From Pandoraea aquatica (lineage in GTDB: Bacteria > Pseudomonadota > Gammaproteobacteria > Burkholderiales > Burkholderiaceae), in assembly GCF_902459565.1 (NCBI RefSeq), contig NZ_CABPSN010000013.1:1-64000 (forward strand): DNA of 64,000 nt, read 5' to 3'. The notes beneath the pieces were generated by a model. The model saw nothing but the letters and a program-made list of their open reading frames with translations. It was not told the origin of the DNA and made no database searches. A program made the translations under genes and the position numbers. Below, piece after piece: positions 17,179-26,968 of this stretch. Numbering within the stretch: position 1 is the first letter of the stretch; each line of letters opens with the position of its first letter.

Positions 17179-17718
17179 ATGAGCGTACGTAAAGTCCTTC
17201 ACGCAGGTATCGCAATGCTGGTGCTTGCGCTGACGGGGTGTGCATCAACATCATCGACGCTGGATACTTCCCATGGGGTCGATCCCGCCTTGGCGGCAAC
17301 GCTCAAACAGGGCATTGCATTGCCGACCATGGATTTGAATGGCCATGAAGTCAGCGCGGATGTGAAGTCGGAAATTCTGGACGCTTTCAAGTTGCAGGTC
17401 GAGAAGAACGGCATGGCGATATCGCCGAGTGGCGTCCCGGTCAAGATTACCGTTGAGGAATACAGCGCGCGTTCGACCGCTGCCCGTCTGGTGTTCGGTT
17501 ATTTGTCGGGGAGCGATCATATCAAGGCTCGTGTCGACGTTTCCGGCAAAACCTATTCGGTTGAGGACACGGCCCGGACATCCATCAATGGCATCGGTCT
17601 GATTGCAGAAAACGTGGGTTCCGAAGCAGCGAATGGGTTGGCCAGACTTGCAGAGGTTCAGGTGAACACGATTCAAATCCAACGCGTCCAGCCACCGCCT
17701 GGGATGACCACGCGCTAA
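17179..17718 (+). CDS. Exported lipoprotein, unknown
   Basis: 179 residues from the ATG at 17179, chosen because it gives a clean lipoprotein signal peptide: MSVRKVLHAGIAMLVLALTG then C. An upstream in-frame start adds 34 residues that would hide the signal. The mature part has no recognised domain; VKITVEEYSARSTAARLVFG and SGSDHIKARVDVSG suggest a beta-rich domain similar in feel to DUF4410-type lipoproteins, which I cannot confirm. It stands alone between two terminators. Confidence 0.7.
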   Translation: MSVRKVLHAGIAMLVLALTGCASTSSTLDTSHGVDPALAATLKQGIALPTMDLNGHEVSADVKSEILDAFKLQVEKNGMAISPSGVPVKITVEEYSARSTAARLVFGYLSGSDHIKARVDVSGKTYSVEDTARTSINGIGLIAENVGSEAANGLARLAEVQVNTIQIQRVQPPPGMTTR

Positions 17719-17786
17719 TACGTGCCGGAGATGTCGGCAGCGTAGTTCAAAGTCGTTGTCAGCACGTAAGTTCGTCATTAAAGAAA

Positions 17787-17822
17787 ATGCGCCGTCCACT
17801 CGTGGAACGGCGCATTTTTTTC
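17787..17822. terminator. Bidirectional terminator between convergent genes
   Basis: ATGCGCCGT (17787-17795) pairs with ACGGCGCAT (17807-17815), extended by CCA/TGG inside; seven T follow on the plus strand and four on the minus strand. It serves the lipoprotein gene and the convergent alcohol dehydrogenase. Confidence 0.85.
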
Positions 17823-18969
17823 AGAACGCCCGGCGGAAGATCTCTTCGATCTGGGCTTGCTCGGCCCGGCGCGGGTTAGTAAAGCCACACGCGTCCTGCA
17901 TGGCGTTCGCGGCGAGCGTGGGGACATCCTCTACCTTGGCGCCCAACTCCGCCAGCCCCGACGGAATGCCGATGTCCTTCGATAACCGGCGAATCGCAGC
18001 GATGGCGACCTTTGCACCTTCTTCGTCGCTCAGCCCTTCCACCTTCTCGCCCATCGCCTGCGCGATGTCTTTCAGACGCGCGGCGCTGGTGCTCGCGTTG
18101 AACTCTTCCACGTGCGGCAGCAGGACGGCGTTGCACACGCCGTGCGGCAGATCGTAGAACCCGCCCAACTGGTGCGCCATCGCGTGCACATAACCGAGCG
18201 ATGCGTTGTTGAATGCCATCCCCGCCAGAAACTGCGCATACGCCATGTTCTCGCGCGCCGTCATGTCGTCACCATGCGACACCGCACGACGCAGGTTCTG
18301 CGAGATCAGCGTGACGGCCTTGAGCGCGCACGCGTCGGTGATCGGTGTGGCAGCGGTCGACACGTAGGCTTCGGTGGCGTGCGTCAGGGCGTCCATGCCG
18401 GTCGCGGCCGTCAAACCCTTAGGCATCGCTGCCATCAGCGCCGGATCGTTGACGGACAGCAGCGGTGTGACGTTGCGGTCGACGATGGCCATCTTCACAT
18501 GACGCTTTTCGTCCGTGATGATGCAAAAGCGCGTCATCTCGCTTGCCGTGCCAGCCGTCGTGTTGATCGCGACGAGCGGCAATTGCGGCTTCTTCGACTG
18601 ATCGACGCCCTCATACTCCGAGATGTGACCGCCGTTCGTCGCACACAGTGCAATCCCTTTCGCGCAGTCGTGCGGTGAGCCGCCACCCAGCGAAATCACG
18701 AAGTCGCACTGGTTCTGTTTGAGGATCGCCAGACCCGCTTCGACGTTGCTCACGGTCGGGTTCGGTTTCGCGCCGTCGAAGACGACCGATTGAATGTCCT
18801 GCTGCGTCAGCAGCTTCGCCACCTTCTCGGCGACGCCCGCTTTCGCGAGACAGGCATCGGTCACGATCAGGGCGCGGCGGAAATGGTATTGGCGCAGGGC
18901 GGCAATCGCTTCGTCGAGGCTGCCCACGCCCATCATGTTGACGGCGGGAATGAAGAAAGTCGTGCTCAT
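17821..18969 (-). CDS. Iron-containing alcohol dehydrogenase (group III)
   Basis: 382 residues from the second ATG ([10 protein letters not shown]); AAGGAG lies seven bases before it but only one base before the ATG at 18975. Rossmann-like N-terminal region with [13 protein letters not shown] for NAD binding. Metal ligands are in the helical half: the D-A-x-x-H pattern in [15 protein letters not shown], then [20 protein letters not shown], the family signature. It should oxidise a primary alcohol to the aldehyde, which the aldehyde dehydrogenase encoded upstream would carry to the acid. Both are probably under the sigma-54 activator at 20976. Confidence 0.93.
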   Translation of the reverse strand: MSTTFFIPAVNMMGVGSLDEAIAALRQYHFRRALIVTDACLAKAGVAEKVAKLLTQQDIQSVVFDGAKPNPTVSNVEAGLAILKQNQCDFVISLGGGSPHDCAKGIALCATNGGHISEYEGVDQSKKPQLPLVAINTTAGTASEMTRFCIITDEKRHVKMAIVDRNVTPLLSVNDPALMAAMPKGLTAATGMDALTHATEAYVSTAATPITDACALKAVTLISQNLRRAVSHGDDMTARENMAYAQFLAGMAFNNASLGYVHAMAHQLGGFYDLPHGVCNAVLLPHVEEFNASTSAARLKDIAQAMGEKVEGLSDEEGAKVAIAAIRRLSKDIGIPSGLAELGAKVEDVPTLAANAMQDACGFTNPRRAEQAQIEEIFRRAF

Positions 18970-19129
18970 CGTCATGCTCCTTATCTGTTCTGTGAGGGGT
19001 ACTCCCCGCGCACCAACGGCGCGACGGGGTGTCCAGAATCATCTTTTGCATGCATCAAAGACAGCATCGCACTCGCTGCGCGATGCGTCTTTGATCTACT
19101 GCAAGGTCACATACGACTAGAGGGATTGC

Positions 19130-20650
19130 TCAGAAGAAGCCGAGCGGATTGACGTCGTAACTCACGAGCAGATTCTTCGTCTGCTGGTAGTGGTCGAGCA
19201 TCATTTTGTGCGTCTCGCGGCCGATGCCGGACTTCTTGTAGCCGCCGAACGCCGCGTGTGCCGGATACAGGTGATAGCAGTTCGTCCAGACTCGCCCCGC
19301 CTGAATGCCGCGACCCATGCGATAGGCGCGATTGATGTCGCGCGTCCACACACCCGCGCCCAGACCGAACTCGGTATCGTTGGCGATCGCGAGGGCCTCG
19401 GCTTCGTTCTTGAAGGTCGTCACGCCGACCACAGGCCCGAAGATTTCCTCCTGGAACACACGCATGCGGTTCTCGCCTTTGAGCAACGTCGGCTGTATGT
19501 AGAAGCCCGACGCCAGCGGGCCGTCGAGCATCTCGATGCCGCCCCCCGTCAGCACCTGTGCGCCTTCCTTGCGTGCCAGATCGAGATAGGTGAGGATCTT
19601 GTCGAACTGCTGTTGCGACGCCTGCGCCCCGACGGCCGTCTCGGTATCGAGCGGATCGCCCCGCTTGATGCGCTCGACCCGCTTCATCACCACTTCCATG
19701 AAGGGTTCGTAAATCGATTCCTGGACGAGCGCGCGCGACGGACATGTGCAGACCTCGCCCTGATTCAGGAAGCCCAGCACGAGGCCTTCCGCAGCCTTCT
19801 CGATGAATTCCGGCTCGCCGTACATGATGTCGTCGAAGAAGATGTTCGGCGACTTTCCGCCCAGCTCGACGGTGCTCGGAATCAGGTTGGCAGCGGCGCG
19901 CGTCAGGATGTGATTGCCGACGGGCGTCGACCCCGTGAAGGCGATCTTGGCGATGCGCTTGCTCGTTGCCAATGCTTCACCGGCTTCCTTTCCGAAGCCC
20001 TGCACGATGTTAAGGACGCCGGGCGGCAAGAGGTCGCCAACCAACTCGGCAAACAGCGTGATCGTCAGCGGCGTTTGTTCGGCGGGCTTGAGCACCACGC
20101 AATTGCCTGCCGCGAGCGCCGGGGCCAGCTTCCACGCGGCCATCAGCAACGGGAAATTCCACGGGATGATCTGACCGACCACGCCCAGCGGCTCATGGAA
20201 GTGGTACGCAGCCGTGTGCTCGTCGATCTCGGCGGCGGTGCCTTCCTGCGCGCGGATGCAACCGGCGAAGTATCGGAAGTGATCGACCGCCAGCGGCAAA
20301 TCGGCGGCGAGCGTCTCGCGCACGGGTTTGCCGTTGTCCCACGTCTCCGCCACGGCGAAGCGCTCCAGTTGCGATTCGAGACGGTCGGCGATCTGCAACA
20401 GGATGCGCGAGCGCGCCTGTACGGAAGTCTTTCCCCACTTGGCCGCCGCCGCGTGCGCCGCGTCGAGCGCCAGTTCGATGTCTGCGCCGTTCGAGCGGGG
20501 GAATTCGCCGATGACCGCGCCGGTGACCGGCGACGTGTTGGTGAAGTACTGGCCCTCCACGGGTGGCACGAACTTGCCGCCGATGAAGTTTTCGTAGCGC
20601 GGTTGCAGGGACAGCAGGGCACCGGGCGTGCCGGGCGGGGCGTATTTCAT
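19130..20650 (-). CDS. exaC: NAD-dependent aldehyde dehydrogenase (ExaC/acetaldehyde type)
   Basis: 506 residues from the ATG at 20650 ([10 protein letters not shown]), preceded by CCGGAGAC; an upstream extension exists but is unnecessary. Landmarks: [30 protein letters not shown], the catalytic glutamate in [13 protein letters not shown], and the catalytic cysteine in [11 protein letters not shown], the form usual in ExaC/AcoD acetaldehyde dehydrogenases. It converts an aldehyde to the carboxylate. It is divergent from the sigma-54 activator and has a candidate -24/-12 promoter in its upstream gap. The symbol is by family resemblance. Confidence 0.9.
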   Translation of the reverse strand: MKYAPPGTPGALLSLQPRYENFIGGKFVPPVEGQYFTNTSPVTGAVIGEFPRSNGADIELALDAAHAAAAKWGKTSVQARSRILLQIADRLESQLERFAVAETWDNGKPVRETLAADLPLAVDHFRYFAGCIRAQEGTAAEIDEHTAAYHFHEPLGVVGQIIPWNFPLLMAAWKLAPALAAGNCVVLKPAEQTPLTITLFAELVGDLLPPGVLNIVQGFGKEAGEALATSKRIAKIAFTGSTPVGNHILTRAAANLIPSTVELGGKSPNIFFDDIMYGEPEFIEKAAEGLVLGFLNQGEVCTCPSRALVQESIYEPFMEVVMKRVERIKRGDPLDTETAVGAQASQQQFDKILTYLDLARKEGAQVLTGGGIEMLDGPLASGFYIQPTLLKGENRMRVFQEEIFGPVVGVTTFKNEAEALAIANDTEFGLGAGVWTRDINRAYRMGRGIQAGRVWTNCYHLYPAHAAFGGYKKSGIGRETHKMMLDHYQQTKNLLVSYDVNPLGFF

Positions 20651-20735
20651 GTTGTGTCTCCGGATATCGTTGTAGCGCGGACGTTGGCTGCGCAAGACGG
20701 TACTAAGCAAGTCGCGGGCCAGACATCCCAATTCG

Positions 20736-20751
20736 TGCAACGACGTGCCCT
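20736..20751 (-). promoter_or_regulatory. Candidate sigma-54 promoter of the aldehyde dehydrogenase
   Basis: Read on the minus strand this is AGGGCACGTCGTTGCA, which keeps the essential GG-N10-GC spacing and the TTGCA of the -12 element, though the -24 side departs from TGGCACG. It lies about 85 bases before the start codon and faces the dehydrogenase. A sigma-54-dependent activator is encoded divergently, which supports the call. Confidence 0.45.
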
Positions 20752-20787
20752 GGCGGCGCGCAGGCCGGCGCGGTTTGTATCGATTCC

Positions 20788-20840
20788 GTGACACCTGTGT
20801 CCTGCGGCGTGGCACACGTTGTCTCAGGACTGTGACACCT
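20788..20840. promoter_or_regulatory. Candidate activator-binding (enhancer) sites
   Basis: GTGACACCTGTGTCC (20788-20802) contains the inverted repeat GACAC-N2-GTGTC, and TGTGACACC recurs at 20831-20839. The sites lie about 40-90 bases upstream of the candidate -24 element, where AcoR-like activators bind. The rest of the 325-bp divergent gap (20651-20975) holds no gene. Confidence 0.4.
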
Positions 20841-20975
20841 CCGTCGGCGTCAGAACCTGCATCAATCGCTTTGCGTCTTCCGATTGACACAGCGCATTGC
20901 AATCGCTTCGCGCATGGGGGATGCTTCGGGAACGATACGAGATCGTCAGATCATCCGGCACGGGGGAGACAACCA

Positions 20976-22922
20976 ATGCCAGCCAGTACGCAAGCCGCAC
21001 ACGCACGCCGTGTGCTGAATGTCGCGCAGGGTCATTTGCCATCGGGTTCGGTGGCGACCGACCCGAACATCGCCAGTTCGTGGCGGCGCTGTCTCGACAC
21101 GCATGCGCTCGACCCGGGCGCGCGCATGGCACCGCGTGTGCTCGAATCCTCACAGTTGCGCGAACGCCGTAGTGCGATGGAGCGCTTGCGCAATGTCTCC
21201 ATGCCCGTGCTGGAACGTTTGCAACGTCAGTTGATGAACCCGCGTCAGGCTGTGTTGCTCACGGCTCCGGACGGTGTGATCGTCGACTCGCGGCTGCACG
21301 ACGGCACGCGCGACGACTTCCATCGCGCCGGGCTGTGGCCGGGCGCTGACTGGAGCGAATCGTGCGAGGGCACGAACGGTATCGGGACATGTGCCGTCGA
21401 GCGCGCGCCCGTCATCATCTGTCAGCAGGATCATTTTCGTGCACTGCATACGCCGCTCACTTGCACCGCGAGTCCGGTATTCGCACCGCAGGGCGATCTG
21501 CTGGCGGTGATCGATGTGTCGTCCACCAGTACGGATCTCACGCGTCAGAGTCAGTTTCATACGCTGGCGCTCGTCAACCTGTCGGCAAAGGTCGTCGAGA
21601 GCGAGTATTTCTTTCAGCACTATCGCGACGAATGGCTGCTGCAATGGCAGGAGCAGGCCGACCATCTCGGTGGGTTCGCGCAGGCGCTGCTCGCGTTTGA
21701 CGATGCAGGGTGCGTGCTCGCCGCCAATCAAAGCGCATTGAACTGTCTAGGCGTGACGCGCGACGCGCTGGTCGGCACGCGCGTCGACCGATGGTTCGTG
21801 CAGACGCTCGACACCCTGCTCGCGCAGGCGCATCCGTCGCCGAGCACCTGCTGGCCGTTGCACGCCAATACCGGTGCGAATGCCGGCGAGTCGTTGCTGG
21901 CGATGCTGCGTGCGCCCGCGCGTGCACTCCGGCGTGCGCCCAGTGTGTCGCGCGCTGTGCCGGAAGTCGTGACGGAGCCGTTCTCCGATCCTACGCTGGC
22001 GCGCGCGTTCTCAAGGGCATGCCGCGTCTTCGCGCACGACGTGCCCGTGCTGATTCGCGGCGAAACGGGAAGCGGCAAAGAAGTGTTCGCGCGTGCGGTG
22101 CACGCGGCGAGTGCGCGTTCGGGCGGGCCGTTCGTCGCACTCAATTGCGCGGCGATTCCCGAGTCGTTGATCGAAAGCGAATTGTTCGGCTACGTGGGCG
22201 GCAGCTTCACCGGTGCGCGCAAGGAAGGGATGACGGGCAAGCTGTGGCAGGCGAACGGCGGCACGTTGTTTCTCGACGAGATCGGCGATATGCCGTTCGC
22301 GATGCAAACGCGTTTGCTGCGGGTGCTGGAGGACCGGATGGTGTCGCCGCTGGGCGGTGGCGAACCGGTCCCGCTGGACATTCGTGTGTTGAGCGCCACG
22401 CATCGCGATCTCTCCGAACGTATCGACGAACGATTGTTTCGCGAGGATCTGTTCTATCGCCTGAGCGGGCTCGAAGTCACCGTGCCGCCGCTGCGCGAGC
22501 GCGAGGACAAGGTCGAGTTGATCCGGCGCTTGCTGTCACAGGCTGGGCAGAGGGAATCCAGGGGCCATTGTCCCGCCATGCATGTGACGCCCGCCGCGCT
22601 CGATCGGTTGTGTCATCACGCGTGGCCGGGGAATGTGCGTCAGCTGCGCAGTGTTATCCGGACGCTGGTGGCGCTCAGCGAGAACGGCATCGTCACGATC
22701 GACGATTTGCCGGACGAACTGCGCGAAGCGGATGTTGCGAAGACAGCTGTGACACTGTCCGATGCATCGAATGAGGCGCCTTTGGAAGCGGCGGAGCGTC
22801 AGGCACTGCGCGCGGCGCTCGACGCTTGTCAGGGACAGGTGAGCGCAGCCGCGCGACGGCTGGGTGTGAGCCGCAACACGCTGTATCGCAAGCTCAGGCG
22901 CTTCGGGTTGCTGCGTGGGTGA
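20976..22922 (+). CDS. Sigma-54-dependent activator, AcoR type (GAF-PAS-AAA+-Fis)
   Basis: 648 residues from the ATG at 20976, preceded by CGGGGGAG; the longer upstream frame runs through the regulatory gap. N-terminal region with SSWRRC and, from about residue 60 to 200, a GAF-like sensor (SCEGTNGIGTCAVERAPVII is the AcoR/DhaR signature). A PAS-like segment lies near 225-300. The AAA+ domain has Walker A GETGSGKE near 360, the sigma-54 contact loop as GSFTGA near 408 (GAFTGA in most members), and Walker B GGTLFLDEIGDMP. The C-terminal Fis-like HTH is AARRLGVSRNTLYRKLRRFG. It probably activates the divergent dehydrogenase genes in response to an alcohol or aldehyde. Confidence 0.93.
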   Translation: MPASTQAAHARRVLNVAQGHLPSGSVATDPNIASSWRRCLDTHALDPGARMAPRVLESSQLRERRSAMERLRNVSMPVLERLQRQLMNPRQAVLLTAPDGVIVDSRLHDGTRDDFHRAGLWPGADWSESCEGTNGIGTCAVERAPVIICQQDHFRALHTPLTCTASPVFAPQGDLLAVIDVSSTSTDLTRQSQFHTLALVNLSAKVVESEYFFQHYRDEWLLQWQEQADHLGGFAQALLAFDDAGCVLAANQSALNCLGVTRDALVGTRVDRWFVQTLDTLLAQAHPSPSTCWPLHANTGANAGESLLAMLRAPARALRRAPSVSRAVPEVVTEPFSDPTLARAFSRACRVFAHDVPVLIRGETGSGKEVFARAVHAASARSGGPFVALNCAAIPESLIESELFGYVGGSFTGARKEGMTGKLWQANGGTLFLDEIGDMPFAMQTRLLRVLEDRMVSPLGGGEPVPLDIRVLSATHRDLSERIDERLFREDLFYRLSGLEVTVPPLREREDKVELIRRLLSQAGQRESRGHCPAMHVTPAALDRLCHHAWPGNVRQLRSVIRTLVALSENGIVTIDDLPDELREADVAKTAVTLSDASNEAPLEAAERQALRAALDACQGQVSAAARRLGVSRNTLYRKLRRFGLLRG

Positions 22923-22972
22923 CGTCAAGTGGCATGGCGTCGACATTAATATCAACGCCTGCCCCACGCGCA

Positions 22973-23437
22973 TCACTTCATCGGGATCAGCGTTGCACGA
23001 TCCACCGGCACAGCGGTGACGCTGTTTTGCGGTGAGCCGTCGATGAGTTTGTCTGAGTAAGTGAGGTAGACGAGCGTATTGCGCGCCTTGTCGACCATGC
23101 GCACGATGCGCAACTTCTTGAAGAGCGGGGACAGCCCTTCGGAGAAGACTTCTTCTTCCTTGGGGAGCGGGCCGGTGAAGGAGATCGGACCGACCGGGCG
23201 GCATGCAATCGATGCTTCGGCTTTGTCCTCGGCGAGTCCGACCATGCCTTTAAGGCCGCCGGTCTTCGCACGCGAGACATAGCACGTCACGCCTTTTACC
23301 TTAGGATCGTCGTACGCGTCGACGACGATCTTGTGATCCGGCCCGAGGAATTTGAATGCGGTGCTGACATCGCCGATCTTCTCGGCATGGGCCCAACTCG
23401 CGGCGAGCATCAGCGCCAGCGCGACTGCTTTCTTCAT
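22973..23437 (-). CDS. creA: CreA family periplasmic protein
   Basis: 154 residues from the ATG at 23437 (MKKAVALALMLAASWAHA signal peptide); a start six codons upstream is less likely. The mature protein shows CreA landmarks: IGDVSTAFKFLGPDHKI, DDPKVKGVTCYVSRAKTGG, then SIACRPVGPI and a late LVYLTYSDKLIDGSPQNS. The family is conserved in Proteobacteria and of unknown biochemical function. Two cysteines could pair. It is separated by 173 bases from the next minus-strand gene. Confidence 0.92.
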   Translation of the reverse strand: MKKAVALALMLAASWAHAEKIGDVSTAFKFLGPDHKIVVDAYDDPKVKGVTCYVSRAKTGGLKGMVGLAEDKAEASIACRPVGPISFTGPLPKEEEVFSEGLSPLFKKLRIVRMVDKARNTLVYLTYSDKLIDGSPQNSVTAVPVDRATLIPMK

Positions 23438-23610
23438 GAGAGTGTGTCCCGTCAAAACTGCGGAAGCGGCGACGATCGCCAGCCCTACGCGTTGCGGATT
23501 CTACTCGCGTCGCGTGACCGGCGGCCATCGCCGCTTCAGCCCTTACGGGAACCGCTCATATGCCGTCGTCGCGCGCCGTCACACCGGACAGACGAGACGA
23601 CCATGGCGAC

Positions 23611-25038
23611 TTACCACTTGTCGTCTTGCGCAGGCGCTGCCTGTGCGCCTGCCGACGGCGTGGACTTCTTCTTCGTCGTCGGACCGGCCGATGCGACGGC
23701 CTGCGTTCCGGCTTGCGCAGCAGCTTGCTGCGACGCCTGTGCGGGACGTCCCGCCAACTCGCCACGCACCTGAAGACCGGCAATCGGCAGCGTATCGAGG
23801 TTCAGACCGGGGCGTACGTTGTCCAGATGGCCGTACGACAGGTTCTGCGTCACGCGTTCCACGATCAGTTCGCAGCACGGGTTCTCGGTGCGGCCGAGGC
23901 TTTGCCCCGTCTGCGGATCCTTGAACTCGTTGCCCATCGCCACGACCGCGTAACGGCCGCCTTCGCGCAGCGCCTGACCGCCCTGGCTGACGACGACGTT
24001 GGTGCCGTCGCGGGCGAGCACCGTGATCGGGAACGTCGATTGCAGAATTGCGCTCACGATCGCCTTGCTGGCCTGGTCCGTCATCTCGGTGAGAATGCGT
24101 TGGCTGTCGACACCGTTGCTCAGCGTGGTCGGTGCGGTTGCGGGCAGTGCGTTGCTCAGCGAACCGGCCGCCGTGACCTGACGCGTCGCCACGTTCACCA
24201 TCTTCTGCGAGAGTGCCCAGCCGCCCGAATAGCTCACGAGCTGACGATCGCTCGTGCGCAACTGGCGGGCCATACGCGTGTAGTTGAACGCGCTTACGCG
24301 TGCACTCCACACCAGATCGGCGCTGGCGGCCTGCGAGAGTTTCGTCAGTTCGGCGCTCGGCGCCTGACCGGACGCGATGATGTCCAGTTCATGCGCGATC
24401 TCCGGGCTCATCTCGCGATCGAGCACGGCGAAGCGTCCGGTCTGCACGAGCGCGTCGCTCACGCGTTGACGCAGCACGGTCGCCACTTCGCTCGACGGCA
24501 CAGTGATGTCGCCCATCGGCAGGCGATCCTGCGCGAACAGCACCGGACCGACGACGACCTTCAGCTTCTGCATGTCGGCAGACGGCTTGAACTTCGCGAT
24601 ATCGGCTTCGATGGTGGCCTTGAAGCGCTTGTTGAGCACGCCCGGCTCATCGAGGCTGAGCACGCGCAGGTGCTGAATCACGCCGCCCGAACGTTGCGCG
24701 ACGACTTCGGCAAAGGCATTCGCACGCAGCGACGCCGAATCCTGACCGAGGCTGACGTCGAGGCCGTACTTGGCGACCACACTCTGCGCCTGCACGACCG
24801 CGCCGTTGACCTGCAACAGCGCGAGCTTCATGGCTTCCGTCGTGGCTTCGCCGGCGGTGTCACCGAAGCCCGAGGCCGTCACCTTTTCGGACTCGACCTT
24901 GCCGACGTCCGGCACCGGGGCGGCCGCGGAGGGTGCCGAAGCAGGGGCTTGCGCCTGGGAAGTATCAGCCGACTTTTCGGAGCAGCCGGCCATAAAAAAG
25001 AGGGCCACCAGGGCCCCCGTGAGCGATTTACGCGTCAT
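23611..25038 (-). CDS. Outer-membrane lipoprotein with CsgG/FlgT-like domains
   Basis: 475 residues. Lipoprotein signal MTRKSLTGALVALFFMAG then C. Residues about 55-175 resemble a FlgT/LPP20 N-terminal domain (GFGDTAGEATTEAMKLALLQ, then a run ending FKATIEADIAKF). Residues about 180-310 recall CsgG/FlgT middle domains (SDALVQTGRFAVLDREM...). A C-terminal beta segment reads EFKDPQTGQSLGRTE, typical of FlgT-C (VxDPxTGExLG). The tail is Ala/Gln-rich and probably disordered. FlgT and CsgG relatives sit at the outer membrane or flagellar basal body, but no flagellar or curli gene is nearby. Last gene of a four-gene minus-strand run. Confidence 0.7.
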   Translation of the reverse strand: MTRKSLTGALVALFFMAGCSEKSADTSQAQAPASAPSAAAPVPDVGKVESEKVTASGFGDTAGEATTEAMKLALLQVNGAVVQAQSVVAKYGLDVSLGQDSASLRANAFAEVVAQRSGGVIQHLRVLSLDEPGVLNKRFKATIEADIAKFKPSADMQKLKVVVGPVLFAQDRLPMGDITVPSSEVATVLRQRVSDALVQTGRFAVLDREMSPEIAHELDIIASGQAPSAELTKLSQAASADLVWSARVSAFNYTRMARQLRTSDRQLVSYSGGWALSQKMVNVATRQVTAAGSLSNALPATAPTTLSNGVDSQRILTEMTDQASKAIVSAILQSTFPITVLARDGTNVVVSQGGQALREGGRYAVVAMGNEFKDPQTGQSLGRTENPCCELIVERVTQNLSYGHLDNVRPGLNLDTLPIAGLQVRGELAGRPAQASQQAAAQAGTQAVASAGPTTKKKSTPSAGAQAAPAQDDKW

Positions 25039-25071
25039 GTCGTTGTTATGTTTGGTGTCGGCTTGCCGTGA

Positions 25072-25722
25072 TTACAGAGCGGCGAGGGCCTTCGTGGCGT
25101 CCGACGGCACTTCGATGCCGTTGGTGCGCGCGAAGTCGATGGCGTTCTTGAGCGCCTTGCCGGCTTCCGTCACCGAGCCCGGGAAGTTCGACACGACGTA
25201 GGCTGCGCCGCCCAGCGACGTCAGCGCCATCGGCGATGCGCTCTTCATGTTCGTGCCCATCGACGTGACGTCGTTACGCATGCCGGCGTAGTGCACCATG
25301 CCCAGCGCGAGGTGGCCGAGGCCCTGTGCGAAGGTCTTCTTCGAAGCGTCGTCGAGCACCGGCTTCTCCTTGAGCTTCGCTGCAATCGCGCCGCTCGTGT
25401 CGCCCACGGCGTTCACGGCCTTCGATGCCGAATCCTTGTCTTGCGTCGAGCCCGACGACAGTTGCGCCACGACAGCGGCAGCCTGCTCGGCTTGCGTCTT
25501 CAGACCCAGCGCTTCGCCCATCTTGGCGTTTGCGTTGAGCACGTCGACGTTGGCGGCAACGTAGTTCTTCACGAGCGCAGCTTGCTGGCCGCTCAGGTCC
25601 ACCGAGCTGTCCGACTTGCTACCGCCGCCGACCAGGCTGGTCAAGCCGCCGAGCTGGGCGTACGACGCGCCCGAAACACCAACGAATGCAGCTGCAACGG
25701 CGCAGGCAATGATCTTCTTCAT
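25072..25722 (-). CDS. Exported protein of the FlgT-like operon, unknown
   Basis: 216 residues from the ATG at 25722 (MKKIIACAVAAAFVGVSGAS with AQ at the cleavage site), with GGAGAAGAC upstream. The mature chain is Gly/Ser-rich at first (LGGLTSLVGGGSKSDSS), then almost entirely helical and Ala-rich (ANAKMGEALGLKTQAEQAAA...), without cysteines. I do not recognise the family. It lies between the CsgG/FlgT-like lipoprotein gene (33 bp apart) and the LPP20-like gene, so it is probably a periplasmic partner of these. Confidence 0.7.
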   Translation of the reverse strand: MKKIIACAVAAAFVGVSGASYAQLGGLTSLVGGGSKSDSSVDLSGQQAALVKNYVAANVDVLNANAKMGEALGLKTQAEQAAAVVAQLSSGSTQDKDSASKAVNAVGDTSGAIAAKLKEKPVLDDASKKTFAQGLGHLALGMVHYAGMRNDVTSMGTNMKSASPMALTSLGGAAYVVSNFPGSVTEAGKALKNAIDFARTNGIEVPSDATKALAAL

Positions 25723-25837
25723 GAACGTCTTCTCCACGGAGGGGATAAGTGATACGGGGTGAAATGAGGTCAATGCGTCAGTCGGCCGACTTGGTCGACT
25801 GACGCATTCGACTGAAGTATTGGACTGAGGTATTCGT

Positions 25838-26968
25838 TTAACGCAGGCTGAGATTGGTGATCTGGCTGGTCAGCTCGCGCGAGGCGTTGTTGGCCGCGAG
25901 ACGCAGCGCATTGGTGCGCGCTTCTTCTTCCGTCGGGCCGGTGCCGGCGTACTGCACGGGGCCGACCGACGCAACGGTGTCAGGGATGGTCTGACCGATG
26001 TCGAGCAGCTTCGCGTTGACCGTCACGGCCACGCGCATCAGGCCGGAGTTCGGATCGCGGTCGGCGAGGCCGACGTCGAGCGTGCCCAGCGCGATGTAAG
26101 ACATCTTGGCCACGCGCATGCCATTGACCATCGACGCGAGCGTTGCAGGTTTCAGATCCATGCCGCTCTTGTAGTCGTTCTCGATGTTGGCAACCTTGAA
26201 CTGTCCGCCGGTGTACGGCTCGACCAGTGCCGCCTCGTTGACCTTGAAGCCTGCCTTCGCGAACGTCGACGTGAAGACTTGCGACAGGTTGGCGCTCGGA
26301 ATGAGACGGTAGGTCGAGTCGGTGGCGCGACGCGTGGTGCTGCCGCCGGTTTCAACCGATGCCGAGCTATGGACGGACGCTGCGACCTTCGTCTTCGTCG
26401 ACGCATTCGTGCCGATCTGACCGCCGCGGATGTTCTCGCCTTCGATGCCTTGCTCGGAAGCGTCGACCTGCGCATTCACATCCGCCTTACGGTCGATGCG
26501 CTTGTACACGCGGTCGTCGTAGGCGCGCGAGGTGCCGACTTCACGCGACACGAAGATGAACGCGAGCGGCGAGCGTGCGGCCGGGCCGCCCTTGACGACG
26601 GCGGAGTTCGACTTCACGGCGTTGCGCAGGTTGGCGACGTTGAGCGAGACGCGCACGGCCACCGTGTATTGCTTCTTGTCCGAGTTCTCGTCTTCCGCGA
26701 GGATCGTCGAGTCGAGAATGTAGCGATCCGGCTCGGCGAGAATCTTCTGGCGAATCGCGTCGAAGTTCTCCGACTCGGCTTCGCCGGCTTCGGCGTAGTA
26801 GAACTCCACAGCCTTCAGCTGCGCGGCCGACAGGGCGCGCGCCTTGTCGTCACGCGAGATCGACCAGCCCTCGTAGGTCACGGTCGCCTTGCCGCGGGCT
26901 TGCTGCACCTGGGCCATCGCGCTCGATGCGAACAGCGCCGCAGCGAACACCAGCATCAGTTTCTTCAT
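25838..26968 (-). CDS. Exported LPP20/FlgT-N-like protein
   Basis: 376 residues from the ATG at 26968 (MKKLMLVFAAALFASSAMAQ signal peptide). That ATG shares one base with the TGA of the gene before it (TGATG), indicating coupled translation; an ATG three codons earlier is the alternative. The N-terminal half has the FlgT-N/LPP20 pattern (GKATVTYEGWSISRDDKARALSAAQ, SENFDAIRQKILA, KKQYTVAVRVSLNVANLRNA). The C-terminal half (IENDYKSGMDLKPATLASMV, IALGTLDVGLADRDPNSG, then RVAVTVNAKLLDIGQTIPDT) repeats a beta-alpha pattern seen in CsgG-like proteins. Periplasmic or outer-membrane associated; function unknown. Confidence 0.7.
   Translation of the reverse strand: MKKLMLVFAAALFASSAMAQVQQARGKATVTYEGWSISRDDKARALSAAQLKAVEFYYAEAGEAESENFDAIRQKILAEPDRYILDSTILAEDENSDKKQYTVAVRVSLNVANLRNAVKSNSAVVKGGPAARSPLAFIFVSREVGTSRAYDDRVYKRIDRKADVNAQVDASEQGIEGENIRGGQIGTNASTKTKVAASVHSSASVETGGSTTRRATDSTYRLIPSANLSQVFTSTFAKAGFKVNEAALVEPYTGGQFKVANIENDYKSGMDLKPATLASMVNGMRVAKMSYIALGTLDVGLADRDPNSGLMRVAVTVNAKLLDIGQTIPDTVASVGPVQYAGTGPTEEEARTNALRLAANNASRELTSQITNLSLR

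Noticed and set aside
19190-20791. A 533-codon plus-strand frame
   Set aside because: It lies entirely opposite the aldehyde dehydrogenase, which has all catalytic motifs.
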